Shown here: positions 34,446 to 43,775 of the stretch, one piece after another | Layout: each line of letters begins with the position of its first letter | How positions within the stretch are numbered: the stretch's first letter is position 1 | Made by a program: the position numbers and the translations under genes | Assembly (NCBI GenBank): GCA_030626025.1 | Contig: DAOUPT010000028.1 | Location: forward strand, 1-43,872 | Reading direction: 5' to 3' | DNA length: 43,872 nucleotides | Source: Anderseniella sp. | GTDB lineage: Bacteria > Pseudomonadota > Alphaproteobacteria > Rhizobiales > Aestuariivirgaceae | Notes under the pieces: generated by a model | Databases searched by the model: none | What the model was told of the DNA's origin: nothing | Seen by the model: only the letters and a program-made list of their open reading frames with translations

Positions 34446-35183
34446 TTAGATATCAGTTTTTGAAAATTTAATATCAAAAAAGTTTAGTTGGTTATTACCG
34501 GTTTCACGGATAAATTTGTTTGTGTTTCCCCCGACCATGACTTCGAAAACCATACCTGGAACAACGAATTGATAGCTATTTGCTTTGTAATTCTGGTCGG
34601 GTTTTAGGGTTTTTAGTGGTTTTATCAAACCGGTCCATGACGGAACTTCAATGTCAGCATATACAGAAATAGCAACCTTTTGGGGAAAGTTTGCTTGACC
34701 GATTAGAAAGCTCCGAAACGTTTCTGTATAGTGTGAGCCTAATGTACCATAAATATTGTCATATGGTTTTTGCCAGTTTCCTGTGGATCCTCGCCAAATG
34801 AGACCTATGGCCATATGCTTAAAAGCTAATACGTTGATTTTGTTCTTTACTACATTGCCTTGCCAAAAACGCCCATTGTCACTTTTCGATGGCTCTACTT
34901 TCTCAAGCTTTTCAAGCAGCGGAAAACCGGTGTGCGAAAGGAGCATTTTTGCTACATAATTTCCCCCATGCTTGCTCAATCTCTGTTCGCATTTACCGCA
35001 AAGAAAGCGGTTTGTAATCTGTTTGTTAGTGAAAAGGGCACTATTCTCAGTTTTGTCAATAAGTATCGGTGCGCTGTCAATTGGGTGCTTCATTTTCCTG
35101 ACAGCACGATAGAAACTTTTCGGTAGATAGTGACTGTTTTTCAGTTCCCGGCGTTCTTGGCAAAGGCAACAGTGTCTAATCAA
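34446..35183 (-). CDS. HNH-like treble-clef protein, probably acquired
   Basis: A 245-residue protein of unknown function. The N-terminus has Cys5-x-x-Cys8, then NSHYLPKSFYR (His18), then LCGKC (Cys62, Cys65): the C-x2-C...H...C-x2-C arrangement of HNH/treble-clef proteins. The remaining 170 residues match no family I know. Base composition is clearly more A/T-rich than the neighbours. It starts with TTG directly after the ptrB stop, with AAGGAA eight bases upstream, so it is read through from the peptidase gene. Accessory or defence-related nuclease is one possibility; the catalytic residues are not secure. Confidence 0.6.
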   Translation of the reverse strand: MIRHCCLCQERRELKNSHYLPKSFYRAVRKMKHPIDSAPILIDKTENSALFTNKQITNRFLCGKCEQRLSKHGGNYVAKMLLSHTGFPLLEKLEKVEPSKSDNGRFWQGNVVKNKINVLAFKHMAIGLIWRGSTGNWQKPYDNIYGTLGSHYTETFRSFLIGQANFPQKVAISVYADIEVPSWTGLIKPLKTLKPDQNYKANSYQFVVPGMVFEVMVGGNTNKFIRETGNNQLNFFDIKFSKTDI

Positions 35184-37265
35184 CTAAGTTTCCTTCCCCA
35201 CCACCTTCAACCCGAACGCAAACACGAATGCCACTTCTTTCAGCTGCTCAAACCGCCCTGGCATGCCGGCGTGGCCGGCGTCCATGATGGTTTTTAGCAG
35301 CAGCAAATTGTTGCCGGTTTTCTTTTCGCGCAGGGTCGCTACCCATTTGGCGGGTTCCCAATATGTCACGCGCGGGTCAGTTAAGCCGCCGACGGCCAGA
35401 ATGTGTGGATAGACTTTCGCCTCGATATTATCGATTGGTGAATACGACGCAATATACTGATAAGCCTCTTTGCTCTCAATCGGGTTGCCCCATTCAGGCC
35501 ATTCGGGCGGCGTTAAGGGCAGGGTGTCGTCGAGCATGGTGGTCAGGACGTCGACAAAAGGGACTTCGCCGATGACCGCCTTGAACATATCAGGGGCCAT
35601 GTTGGCGATGGCGCCCATTAACATGCCACCGGCGCTACCGCCATTGGCAATGATATTGCCTTTTGAGGTGTAGCCTTGTTTGATCAGAAATTCACCGGCG
35701 GCAATGAAATCTTCAAAGGTGTTTTTCTTGAACTCGCGCCGCCCGTTTCCATACCAGGCAAAACCTTTTTCCTTGCCGCCCCTGACATGGGCAATGGCAT
35801 AAACAAAGCCGCGGTCAACCAGTGATAATCGGCTGGTTGAAAATCCTGAGGGCATGGCCATACCGTAAGAGCCATAGCCATACAGCCACAAGGGTGCGCT
35901 GCCATCAAGGGCTGTGTCTTTGTGATATAGTAGCGACACTGGCACCAGTTCGCCATCATGGCCAGGCGCCATAATGCGGCGGGTGACGTAGTCGGATGCA
36001 TCGTGGCCCGAGGGAATTTCCTGCTCTTTACGCAGTGTGCGCTCGCCGGTTTTGACGTTGTAGTCGATGACCTGCGAGGGCGTGGTCATCGAAGAATAGG
36101 AAAACCTGATGGTATTGGTTTCAAACTCATAGCCATCCATCATACCCAGCGAATAAGCTTCTTCCTCAAAGGCAATCTGGCGCTCGCTCTTGTCGGCGTA
36201 GTCGTAAATCACTATGCGCGGTAATCCGTCGACTCGCTCCAAACGGACCATGAAGTCTGCATAACATGTATGGGCAATCACCAGATTACCGCCTTTATGG
36301 GCAATCAGGTCTTGCCAGTTTTCGCGGTCGGGATTTCCAACCGGTGCTGTGACAATCTTGAAATCCTCGGCCTTGTCAGCATTGGTCAGAATGAACAGCT
36401 GACCATCGGCTTCATCAATGCTGTATTCCACCCCGGTCTGGCGCTGGGCTACCATAACTGGTTCGGCTGTCGGGTTATCAGCAGGGATAAGCCAGCACTC
36501 TGATGTTTCATGATCGTGGATATCAATGACAATATATTTGTCTGATTGCGTCGTTCCGACACCCATAAAAAATCCAGCATCTTGTTCTTCGTAAACCAAT
36601 ACGTCGTCAGCAGTATCTGTCCCCCTTTCGTGGCGATACAGTTTTGATGGCCGGTGGTTATTATCAAGCCGGATGTAGAAAAGGTATTTTCCGTCTGCCG
36701 ACCAAACCCCGCTGCCACCGGTCTCGGTCATCTCATCGGCGATGTCTTTGTTGGCATTTAAATCACGTACGCGAAGGGTAAAAAACTCCGAGCCCTTGTC
36801 ATCATAGGCCCAGGCGAGAAATTTATGGTCATTGGAATGGGTTGCACCGGCCAGCCGGAAAAAGGTTTTGCCTTCGGCTTCGGTGTTGCCATCGATCAAC
36901 GTGGTTTCATCGCCACCATCGCGTGGGGTGCGAACCAGCATCGGGTGCTGGGCACCGGTGACGTATTTGCTGGCATAGGCATAGGGGCCATCGCGTGTCG
37001 GCACGCTGGAATCATCCTCCTTGATCCGGCCTTTCATTTCTTCAAACAGCTTGTCCTGAAGGTCTTTGGTATCAGCCATGACATCTTGCGTATAAGCATT
37101 TTCGCCTTCCAGAAAATCCCGAATATCCTGCGGCAGTTTTTCAGGCTCGCGCATCACTTCCTGCCAGTTATCGGCTCGCAACCAGGCGTACGGGTCATCG
37201 CGTTCAATGCCGTGGTGAGTCGAAAGGGTTGGTCGTTTTTCTGCGACAGGTGGTTTGATGCTCAT
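35184..37265 (-). CDS. ptrB: Oligopeptidase B (S9 family serine peptidase)
   Basis: A 693-residue cytosolic peptidase. An N-terminal beta-propeller (about 65-400) is followed by the catalytic alpha/beta hydrolase domain with the nucleophile in NGGSAGG, plus GYGSYG, HVRGG and the C-terminal His in DAGHAGMPGRFEQ. It cleaves after basic residues in short peptides. The segment HHGIERDDPYAWLRADNW is typical of the family N-terminus. ATG 37265 is chosen over TTG 37274. It follows msrB by 5 bp, in a likely operon with the MaoC gene. Confidence 0.95.
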   Translation of the reverse strand: MSIKPPVAEKRPTLSTHHGIERDDPYAWLRADNWQEVMREPEKLPQDIRDFLEGENAYTQDVMADTKDLQDKLFEEMKGRIKEDDSSVPTRDGPYAYASKYVTGAQHPMLVRTPRDGGDETTLIDGNTEAEGKTFFRLAGATHSNDHKFLAWAYDDKGSEFFTLRVRDLNANKDIADEMTETGGSGVWSADGKYLFYIRLDNNHRPSKLYRHERGTDTADDVLVYEEQDAGFFMGVGTTQSDKYIVIDIHDHETSECWLIPADNPTAEPVMVAQRQTGVEYSIDEADGQLFILTNADKAEDFKIVTAPVGNPDRENWQDLIAHKGGNLVIAHTCYADFMVRLERVDGLPRIVIYDYADKSERQIAFEEEAYSLGMMDGYEFETNTIRFSYSSMTTPSQVIDYNVKTGERTLRKEQEIPSGHDASDYVTRRIMAPGHDGELVPVSLLYHKDTALDGSAPLWLYGYGSYGMAMPSGFSTSRLSLVDRGFVYAIAHVRGGKEKGFAWYGNGRREFKKNTFEDFIAAGEFLIKQGYTSKGNIIANGGSAGGMLMGAIANMAPDMFKAVIGEVPFVDVLTTMLDDTLPLTPPEWPEWGNPIESKEAYQYIASYSPIDNIEAKVYPHILAVGGLTDPRVTYWEPAKWVATLREKKTGNNLLLLKTIMDAGHAGMPGRFEQLKEVAFVFAFGLKVVGKET

Positions 37266-37270
37266 AAATT

Positions 37271-37681
37271 TCAATCTTTGCTTTCAGGGGTAAATTTTAG
37301 TGCGGCGCCGTTCATGCAATAACGCAGGCCGGTTGGCTGCGGGCCGTCGGGAAAGACATGGCCGAGATGGGCATCGCAGGAGGCACAGCGGGTTTCGGAT
37401 CGTGTACGGAAGAATTTTCGGTCCACATGTTCTTCAACTGCGCTGTCATCAACCGGTTGAAAAAAGCTTGGCCAACCGGTGCCGGAATCGAACTTGGAGG
37501 ATGAGGAGAACAGCGGTTCTCCGCAACACACACAGGAATATTCTCCAACCTGCTTTTCACTGTTAAGAGGATTGCTGAACGCTCGCTCGGTTCCCCCTTT
37601 TCGGGTTACGTCAAATTCTTGCGGTGTCAACTGCTCTTGCCACTCGGCGTCAGTTTTGGAAATTTTGTCTTTGCTCATCAT
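37271..37681 (-). CDS. msrB: Peptide-methionine (R)-S-oxide reductase
   Basis: A 136-residue MsrB. Zinc is bound by two Cys pairs (Cys50/53 and Cys99/102). The catalytic segment is [11 protein letters not shown] with Cys122; most homologues have CMNSASL, so Gly and Ala replace two usual residues. The conserved SGTGWPSF and GHVFPDGP segments are present. It reduces the R form of methionine sulfoxide. The frame extends to ATG 37696, but AGGGA precedes the ATG at 37681 by four bases. Upstream at 21 bp is the MaoC gene, downstream at 5 bp ptrB. Confidence 0.95.
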   Translation of the reverse strand: MMSKDKISKTDAEWQEQLTPQEFDVTRKGGTERAFSNPLNSEKQVGEYSCVCCGEPLFSSSSKFDSGTGWPSFFQPVDDSAVEEHVDRKFFRTRSETRCASCDAHLGHVFPDGPQPTGLRYCMNGAALKFTPESKD

Positions 37682-37702
37682 TTTGTCCCTGTTCATCCAA
37701 CC

Positions 37703-38155
37703 CTATTCATATAGCAACGTGATCGCCTCAAAAACGGCAACCGGTTTGTCAGTACCCTTTAATTCGACGGTGATTTCAAACACCGCTCGCAGCATCTTGT
37801 CACTCAATACCGCTTTCTTGAGTACAGCCCGACCACGAATCTCGCTATTGACCGGAACCATGTTGATAAAACGGATTTTGTTGCTGCCATAGTTAATAAA
37901 TCGTTTCACACTTTCAACTGTAAATACTTCCTGCATGAACCGCGGCAGCAGCGACAGTGTCAAGAATCCATGGGCAATTGTCGGCATGTCGAGTTCTGTT
38001 CTGGTCCGCTCCGGGTCGGTGTGTATCCACTGTTTGTCACCGGTGACTTCGGCGAAATTATCAATCATTGCCTGACTGATATGTATCCATTCACTGGTAC
38101 CAAGTTCATTGCCTTTTTCAGCGGCAAGGTCGCAAAGTCGCGGAAATGTGCGCAT
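37703..38155 (-). CDS. MaoC-family (R)-specific enoyl-CoA hydratase
   Basis: A 150-residue single hot-dog domain. The hydratase motif is FAEVTGDKQWIHTDPERTR with Asp40 and His45 as the catalytic pair, followed by the typical IAHGFLTLSLLP turn. Such enzymes hydrate trans-2-enoyl-CoA, often for fatty acid oxidation or polyhydroxyalkanoate supply. It is the first gene of a likely operon with msrB and ptrB. The 283 bp between this start and the divergent DUF2336 gene hold no other feature that I can name. Confidence 0.88.
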   Translation of the reverse strand: MRTFPRLCDLAAEKGNELGTSEWIHISQAMIDNFAEVTGDKQWIHTDPERTRTELDMPTIAHGFLTLSLLPRFMQEVFTVESVKRFINYGSNKIRFINMVPVNSEIRGRAVLKKAVLSDKMLRAVFEITVELKGTDKPVAVFEAITLLYE

Positions 38156-38438
38156 ATCAGCTGTCCATAATGTTTGGGAAGGGTGATCAAGTGCAAATGA
38201 TACACGTTCAATCGCAAAACCTCAATTTAAACCGGGGGCCGGCTTTGAACATCTTCAGCCTGGTGGAAAAACGCCAGTCTTGTCAGGTCTGTTTGTCGAG
38301 CATCCTAAAACCTGCCGCCAATCCGCTGGACTTATAGATCAAAACTTTGCCGTTCCATTCTGAAACACTACCAGTAAACAGCAGTTAAACAGTTTTACAT
38401 GTGTTTGTGTTTAAATTGTCGAAATCGTGGGAGTTTTT

Positions 38439-40910
38439 ATGGAAGACATGAATATGTCTCAAAATGCCGAACAAACGGCAATAGACAGTGTTTCGTCTGG
38501 TGGGGAAACAGCGGCAAAACGGCAGTTTTCTGCCGATGCCTTCCGTGCGCTTACACAGCGCTTGAGCGGACAACAACCAGTAACACCAGAACCGGCTCCC
38601 GAAATAATTTTACCGGTTGAAGCCGCATCAGTTGCTTTTGAGGAGGTAGTTGCTCCGGCTGAAGCTGATGCAGCGGTAGAGCAAGGTGAATCCGATGCAC
38701 CTGTTGAACCCGATGTACTTGTTGAACCCGATGTACTTGTTGAATCCGATACACATGTTGAATCCGATACACATGTTGAATCCGTCGCAGCGGTTGAACC
38801 CGTTGTTCCAGTTGAGCAAGTAGTGCCTGTTGAGCAGGACGTTGTTGCTCCGGCCTCGCCCAACATCGAGATGCTTGCTGTCGAATCTGGCGCCGTTGCT
38901 GAACCGGTACCAACTATTGATATTGCGGTCCCAACTGCGCTTGAGCAGGAAACTGATCTGGTTGCTGCCACTCTGGAAATGGTTGTGGATCCGGGTACCG
39001 AGCCTGCTGACCTACCGATCACTGAGCTACCTGTCATCGGGATTGCTGCTGGGACTGCACCGGTTACGGTTACAGTTACAGAGACTTCTGCCGAAACAAT
39101 CGTAGAGCCGATTGCCGAAACAATTTCACAGGTTGCTGTGCAGTCTGATCCAGACCCTGTTATCGAGCCCGCTCCCGAATCGGTCGAACCATCAAGTGGA
39201 GTGCCGTCCCTGGAATCGTTTTTTCCTCAGGCGAATGGGCAACCGGCAGATGGTTCACCCGATGCACCTGCCGCAGGCACAAAGATTCTCCTAAATCCGC
39301 AGATGCAATCGGCACCCGAACCCGCTCGCCTAGAGTCAATACACGAGCACGAACTGGTTTTTGCAACGCCGACTGATTTGCCAGAGGTAATTCAGCCTGG
39401 TGGTGTGCACAACAATGGTGCTGGTCAAATGCTCCAGCCTGACCCGGTGATTCCTGAAGCGGTACCCCAGGTGGTTGATCCTTTGCTGGAAGCAATGAAT
39501 TTGGTAAAATCGAGCGGCTTTGCGGTCGATACCGCTCCCTCGCCTGCAATTGAGACCGTCGAGTTTCAAACCCCTGATACACCACTCAGCCACACGGCAG
39601 AAGTGGCTCTGTCACAAGATCCGGAAATTGATAATTTTGAAGCGTCGGAAATTGTCCCGGCTGAACCGTTTGCAGCGCAAATACCGCCAGAGTCTGAACC
39701 AGAATTCGAGCCAGAGTTTGAGCCAGAGTTTGAGCCAGAAACCAGGCAAAAATCCGGGCCGCAATCTATGCCAGAGCCTGTTTCGCATCCTGGACCGGAT
39801 GTGGCTGACAGCGCCCGGCTATTGCAAGCAGAAATTATGGCCGGTCCGGTTATCGGCGATGCCAATGAAACAATCCCGGAATTTGAGCCTGACGCTCAAA
39901 GTGGTGAAACCGCCCGGGCGCTGCTTGATATGATGTCATCGTCATCAGGCGGCTCTCAACCTCAAGAACGGGCATTGGCTGCCGATACGCTTTTGCGATT
40001 GGTACCGCGCATGATGGTCAAAGATCTTATTCCGTTGGCACAGCGAGTGTGCATGATGGATGATGCGCCATCATTGCTGGTCAAAACTCTGATCAATCAT
40101 CGCGATCCAAAAGTGGCAGCACCCCTGTTGGAAGAAGGCAATGTTATTGTCGAGCAGGATTTGTTGCGTCTTATTGCAACCACCGGCGTTGAGCGGTTGA
40201 TCATGATGGCCAAGCGCCGGATCGTGACGCAAACCGTTTGCGATGCCTTGATCGGGCGCGGTGAACCATCGGTTTATCTGACCCTGGTGCGCAATCCTGG
40301 CGCGGCGCTTTCTCATGATGCCTTTGTCGCGTTTAGTGAGATTGCCAAATCTCAATCTTCCTTGCAGGCCCCTTTGGCCACCCGTGGAGATACACCGCCA
40401 CCGATTGCCTTTGAGCTTTTCTGGTCGCTGCCGGTTGAGCTGCGCCGCTATGTTTTGTCCCGTTTCCTCACCGACTCGGCAACCCTCGACAAGATTTTAA
40501 AAATCACCAAATCGGTTGATAACGGATGCTCCGGCGCACACAAATTCCCGCCAAAACGCAAGGTTGAAGAACTGGTGGAGCTGATTGTTGATGGCGTAAC
40601 CGACGAAGCATCTGCCATGATGGCTGATCTTGCCGGCTCAAATCAAGAAAACGCCCGCCGGATTATCGCTGATCCCGATGGTGAACCCCTGACAGTTGTT
40701 TTCAAAGCCATGGGATTAACCCGGGCGCTGTTTAGCGAATCTATCAAAAAGTGCGCCAGCTCGCCAAAAGCGATGCTGCGCGATGATCGCAATGTGAATG
40801 AGTTGCAAGTCATGTTTGATTCACTTTCATTTAACAAAGCCCGCACCTTGCTGACGTATTGGGATTGGGCGATAGAAAAAACCGGCCCTTATACTCGCCG
40901 TGTTATGTAA
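38439..40910 (+). CDS. DUF2336 protein with long acidic repeat region
   Basis: An 823-residue protein. Roughly the first 470 residues are low-complexity Val/Glu/Pro-rich sequence with V-E-x-D-type hexapeptide repeats and an FEPE repeat. The rest is a helical DUF2336 (PF10098) region, recognisable from LLDMMSSSSGGSQPQERALAADTLLRLVPRMM and the following HEAT-like helices (MMDDAPSLLVKTLINHRDP, IARLI-type turns). No signal peptide. GTG 38427 is in frame, but ATG 38439 has GGGAG six bases upstream. DUF2336 proteins are alphaproteobacterial and of unknown function. It may act as a scaffold (inference from the disordered region). Confidence 0.85.
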   Translation: MEDMNMSQNAEQTAIDSVSSGGETAAKRQFSADAFRALTQRLSGQQPVTPEPAPEIILPVEAASVAFEEVVAPAEADAAVEQGESDAPVEPDVLVEPDVLVESDTHVESDTHVESVAAVEPVVPVEQVVPVEQDVVAPASPNIEMLAVESGAVAEPVPTIDIAVPTALEQETDLVAATLEMVVDPGTEPADLPITELPVIGIAAGTAPVTVTVTETSAETIVEPIAETISQVAVQSDPDPVIEPAPESVEPSSGVPSLESFFPQANGQPADGSPDAPAAGTKILLNPQMQSAPEPARLESIHEHELVFATPTDLPEVIQPGGVHNNGAGQMLQPDPVIPEAVPQVVDPLLEAMNLVKSSGFAVDTAPSPAIETVEFQTPDTPLSHTAEVALSQDPEIDNFEASEIVPAEPFAAQIPPESEPEFEPEFEPEFEPETRQKSGPQSMPEPVSHPGPDVADSARLLQAEIMAGPVIGDANETIPEFEPDAQSGETARALLDMMSSSSGGSQPQERALAADTLLRLVPRMMVKDLIPLAQRVCMMDDAPSLLVKTLINHRDPKVAAPLLEEGNVIVEQDLLRLIATTGVERLIMMAKRRIVTQTVCDALIGRGEPSVYLTLVRNPGAALSHDAFVAFSEIAKSQSSLQAPLATRGDTPPPIAFELFWSLPVELRRYVLSRFLTDSATLDKILKITKSVDNGCSGAHKFPPKRKVEELVELIVDGVTDEASAMMADLAGSNQENARRIIADPDGEPLTVVFKAMGLTRALFSESIKKCASSPKAMLRDDRNVNELQVMFDSLSFNKARTLLTYWDWAIEKTGPYTRRVM
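38703..38846 (+). repeat. 18-bp coding tandem repeats (eight units)
   Basis: Units starting GTTGA recur every 18 bp: GTTGAACCCGATGTACTT twice, GTTGAATCCGATACACAT twice, then four diverged copies. They encode V-E-x-D-x-x hexapeptides. The identical neighbours suggest recent duplication, so the unit number probably varies between strains. Confidence 0.9.
39701..39740 (+). repeat. 12-bp coding tandem repeat
   Basis: Three units of the CCAGAGTTTGAG type (first copy CCAGAATTCGAG) plus a partial fourth encode P-E-F-E repeats inside the disordered part of the DUF2336 protein. Confidence 0.85.
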
Positions 40911-41011
40911 TACTGTGTGAAACCACGGCTGTATGTGCTTGATTATACCAATACTTTTGCTGTATTTATACCGGATCAATAATGTTGATGGTTTTCCCGG
41001 GGTATTTTCAC

Positions 41012-41407
41012 ATGCAAGACAAAGACCTGCTGGCTGAATTAACAGCCGATGTTGTTTCGTCATATATTTCCAAAAACAAGGTTTCAATTGCTGAATTGCC
41101 AGAATTGATAACCAGTGTGCACAACACTTTTGACCGACTTGCTGGAGGCCAGAACACTGCCCCGGTAATAGATCAAACACCGGCAGTGCCGATCAACCGT
41201 TCAATTACAGAACATCATCTTGTTTGTCTGGAAGACGGGCTGGAGTTCAAGTCTTTGAAACGGCATCTGCGCTCGCACCATAATTTATCACCCGAACAAT
41301 ATCGGGAAAAATGGGGGCTGCCTGCTGACTACCCGATGGTGACCAGCAGCTATTCCCAGAAGCGTTCAAAGCTGGCCAAAGAGAGTGGACTGGGCCGGGC
41401 TACGTAG
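41012..41407 (+). CDS. MucR/Ros-family zinc-finger transcriptional regulator
   Basis: A 131-residue regulator. The N-terminal oligomerisation helix (LLAELTADVVSSYISKNKVSIAELPELI) is followed by the Ros-type finger LVCLEDGLEFKSLKRHLRSHHNLSPEQYREKWGLP, where Cys, Asp and two His ligate zinc, and an SSYSQKRSKLAKESGLGR tail. MucR proteins bind A/T-rich sites and act like nucleoid proteins on surface, virulence and cell-cycle genes. ATG 40982 would add ten residues unlike the family; ATG 41012 begins the conserved part. Confidence 0.92.
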   Translation: MQDKDLLAELTADVVSSYISKNKVSIAELPELITSVHNTFDRLAGGQNTAPVIDQTPAVPINRSITEHHLVCLEDGLEFKSLKRHLRSHHNLSPEQYREKWGLPADYPMVTSSYSQKRSKLAKESGLGRAT

Positions 41408-41430
41408 CCTTCTTGCACAGCATAAATTGC

Positions 41431-41456
41431 CCGCAGGCCCCGAGCCTGCAGGTTTT
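41431..41456 (+). terminator. Probable terminator after mucR-like gene
   Basis: GCAGGC-CCCGA-GCCTGC forms a short G/C stem followed by AGGTTTT. The stem is only six perfect pairs, so termination may be partial. Confidence 0.4.
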
Positions 41457-41610
41457 GAATGGCCCGGAGGTTCTGAATAAACTGAGGTTTTTTCAGTTAT
41501 TTTGCACCTGACTCTTGCAACAGATTCCCAGCCGATTCATAAAGGAGATAACAAGCCGATTCGGTGAAAGGCTCTTGGGGGGCCGCTAATGAGATACTAG
41601 GGGGCTGTCT

Positions 41611-42132
41611 ATGAGTAATGACGAATTTTATGCATCATTCCGGGCGCAACTGGTTTTGCCTGAGCAACGGCACTTTTTCGATTACTGGCTCGAGCGCGCT
41701 GGAGAACGACCGATGCCCGACAGGACCGATATCTGCCCGACCGATATTCCTCGCCATCTGCCTCTGGTAAGTTTGATTGAGATAAAAACCGCGCCGTTAA
41801 GTTTTCGGTTCCGGCTGGCCGGTACGCAATTACGCGAAATCTATAATCAGGAAGTCACCGACACCTGTATTGGCGATTTATCCAAAGCCCAGAATAGAGA
41901 CTATTGGCTTTCGGCCCATGAGCGCATCGCTCAAACCGGCCGCCCGGCCCAAGGAATTTTGCGCGGTCCCGAGCAATCGCGCGATCACCTGGTGCAATTC
42001 TGGCTTCGCTTGCCTTTGGCTGTCGACGGGGTGGGACCAAAGCTAATTCTTGGACTTGATAAATGCATCCCGGTTTCTGACGCCAGCAATTCACGCGACA
42101 GTTGGGACGATGCTTTAGCTGCAGGGGCTTAA
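41611..42132 (+). CDS. PAS_5-family (PF07310) protein
   Basis: A 173-residue protein in which RHFFDYWLERAGERPMPDRTDICPTDIPRHLPLVSLIEI and the FRFRLAGTQL core match the single-domain PAS_5 family of alphaproteobacteria. It is likely a cytoplasmic sensor without an attached output domain. AGGGGG lies seven bases before the ATG. The preceding leader of about 200 bp separates it from the MucR gene. Ligand and partner are unknown. Confidence 0.85.
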   Translation: MSNDEFYASFRAQLVLPEQRHFFDYWLERAGERPMPDRTDICPTDIPRHLPLVSLIEIKTAPLSFRFRLAGTQLREIYNQEVTDTCIGDLSKAQNRDYWLSAHERIAQTGRPAQGILRGPEQSRDHLVQFWLRLPLAVDGVGPKLILGLDKCIPVSDASNSRDSWDDALAAGA

Positions 42133-42254
42133 ACCGGACAGCAGTGGTTCTTGCAGTTATCCACACGAACCAAACTGAATTATGAATTTTATTGACAATA
42201 AGCTGAAGCCAAACTAGAACAAAACATGAACATAATAAATAGTGAGGTGTGAGT

Positions 42255-43163
42255 ATGTTGAGTCCTAATGCAATGGTAAGGGAGGCCAAAATTGTTGCCC
42301 GTCGTTTGATCAAACAAAAAGCCTGGCTGGAATGTCACCCAAATCGTATCGCCAATCCTTTGCCGGGAACGATACTTCGTCAGACCTCACGTGAACAAAG
42401 CCGCCAATGGATTGTGGTATCCGATAAAACCCGTCACAAAGAAAAAATAACCCCGCTGCCGGCTGGTCTGGTGGATGCCATGCTATCTGAAAACTGGCTG
42501 ATTGCTGATCCGACCGGGGCCTTGCGCCTGAGCACTGTCGGTGCCGAAAAGCTGGTAAAATCAGGCATTGGCAACGACTTTGCCGCACAACACCAACAGC
42601 GCCAACCGCGCCTTGTTAAAAATGAACAAGGCATCAGTGTTCCGGTTATTGTCAATGATACTGAAAGCCCGCTGGGATGGATGCGGGCCCGCAAGGACAA
42701 ATCCGGCCAGCCGCTGCTCAGTCGGGAGCAGTTCGAAGCAGGTGAACGTGTTCGCCGGGATTTCACCCTGGCGCAAATGTCAGCTCGAGTTACCGCAAGC
42801 TGGGAATTTACCAGCCCGGCCAGTCAAAAAGGTGCCGGACGCGGTGACGGGGCAATGGAAATCAGCGAACGGGCTCTTGCCGCCAAACAGCGATTTTTTG
42901 CGGCGCTGGATTATCTTGGGCCGGAGATGTCCGGTGTCGTCTATGAGGTTTGTTGCATGGCCAGCGGACTTGAAGCGGCCGAACGACAATTTGGCTGGCC
43001 GCGGCGCTCGGCCAAGCTTGTCTTGCAAATCGCCCTGGCCAAATTGAGCCAGCATTATGGATTTGTCCAGCCGCCGCCAAAATTGCCGCGATCAGCCCCG
43101 ATCCGCCATTGGGGCAGCGACAACTATCGCCCTCATATTCCGCCAGCCGCTGAAGCTACTTAA
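42255..43163 (+). CDS. DUF6456 protein (alphaproteobacterial, replication/regulation-like)
   Basis: A 302-residue protein. The C-terminal RFFAALDYLGPEMSGVVYEVCCMASGLEAAERQFGWPRRSAKLVLQIALAKLSQHYG is the DUF6456 domain, and LGWMRARKDKSGQPLLSREQFEAGERVRRDF before it is equally typical. GWPRRSAKLVL looks like a DNA-binding helix-turn-helix. ATG 42255 has GAGG seven bases upstream; GTG 42249 is the alternative. Its TAA overlaps the convergent sufE stop by 4 bp. Function not established. Confidence 0.82.
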   Translation: MLSPNAMVREAKIVARRLIKQKAWLECHPNRIANPLPGTILRQTSREQSRQWIVVSDKTRHKEKITPLPAGLVDAMLSENWLIADPTGALRLSTVGAEKLVKSGIGNDFAAQHQQRQPRLVKNEQGISVPVIVNDTESPLGWMRARKDKSGQPLLSREQFEAGERVRRDFTLAQMSARVTASWEFTSPASQKGAGRGDGAMEISERALAAKQRFFAALDYLGPEMSGVVYEVCCMASGLEAAERQFGWPRRSAKLVLQIALAKLSQHYGFVQPPPKLPRSAPIRHWGSDNYRPHIPPAAEAT

Positions 43164-43612
43164 TCAGTTTCGGCAGCGATGCGGGTATCTTCCTGCAGGC
43201 GTTTGATCATCGAGTTGAGGCCGTTAGAGCGTTGTGGTGTTAGATGGTCATTCAAGCCAAGACTGGCCAGCTCACCCACGGCATCAAGTTTGATGACATC
43301 CTTGACCGGTTGGTCGTGCAGTAAAATGCGTAGAACAGCCACCAGACCGCGAACAATCATTGCATCACTGTCGCCCAGAAAATGTAGGCGTTTGACGCCG
43401 TTATCATCGGTTGGAAAGTCTGACTTTATCCACACCTGGCTGACGCAGCCATGAACCTTGTATTGATCATCATGCTCGTCCTCCGGCAGTGCTGTCATGT
43501 TTTTGCCCAGCTCAATGACGTATTTATAGCGTTCTTCCCAATCATCGATGAACTCGAAGTCGTCTTTCAGAGTCTGAAATTCTGGATTTGCCGCCGCTGT
43601 AGTTGGTGCCAT
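43160..43612 (-). CDS. sufE: SufE-family sulfur acceptor protein
   Basis: A 150-residue cysteine-desulfurase partner. The catalytic cysteine is Cys56 in VHGCVSQVW, followed by the family segments IVRGLVAVL and LTPQRSNGLNSMI. It accepts sulfane sulfur from SufS for Fe-S cluster assembly. The frame opens at 43648, but ATG 43612 is closer to the conserved helix (PEFQTLKDDFEFIDDWEERY). No other suf gene is in the window. Confidence 0.93.
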   Translation of the reverse strand: MAPTTAAANPEFQTLKDDFEFIDDWEERYKYVIELGKNMTALPEDEHDDQYKVHGCVSQVWIKSDFPTDDNGVKRLHFLGDSDAMIVRGLVAVLRILLHDQPVKDVIKLDAVGELASLGLNDHLTPQRSNGLNSMIKRLQEDTRIAAETD

Positions 43613-43701
43613 TACAAGTGCCTTAAGTTGGAATGCGTTGAGCTCCAAATAGGCAATCCGGCGCGGGCAGGCAAGTGGTGGTCGGATTTTAAATAAAAAA
43701 A

Positions 43702-43738
43702 ACCGCAGAGCATCGAAAGGGCAGGGATGCTCTGCGGT
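43702..43738 (-). terminator. Rho-independent terminator of the partial gene to the right
   Basis: ACCGCAGAGCATC and GATGCTCTGCGGT form a perfect 13-bp stem with an 11-nt loop. On the minus strand the stem is followed by a run of eight T, then ATTT, so it ends leftward transcription from the gene at 43776. Confidence 0.9.
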
Positions 43739-43775
43739 CAGTTAACCCGGTGAGTGCCGGGGGGGATAAAACGTC

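Noticed and set aside
38703-38846. CRISPR-like direct repeats
   Set aside because: The units are contiguous, in frame, 18 bp long and without spacers; no cas genes.
38459-39037. 192-codon Ser/Thr-rich antisense frame
   Set aside because: It is the complement of the repetitive acidic region of the DUF2336 gene; repeats keep all frames open.
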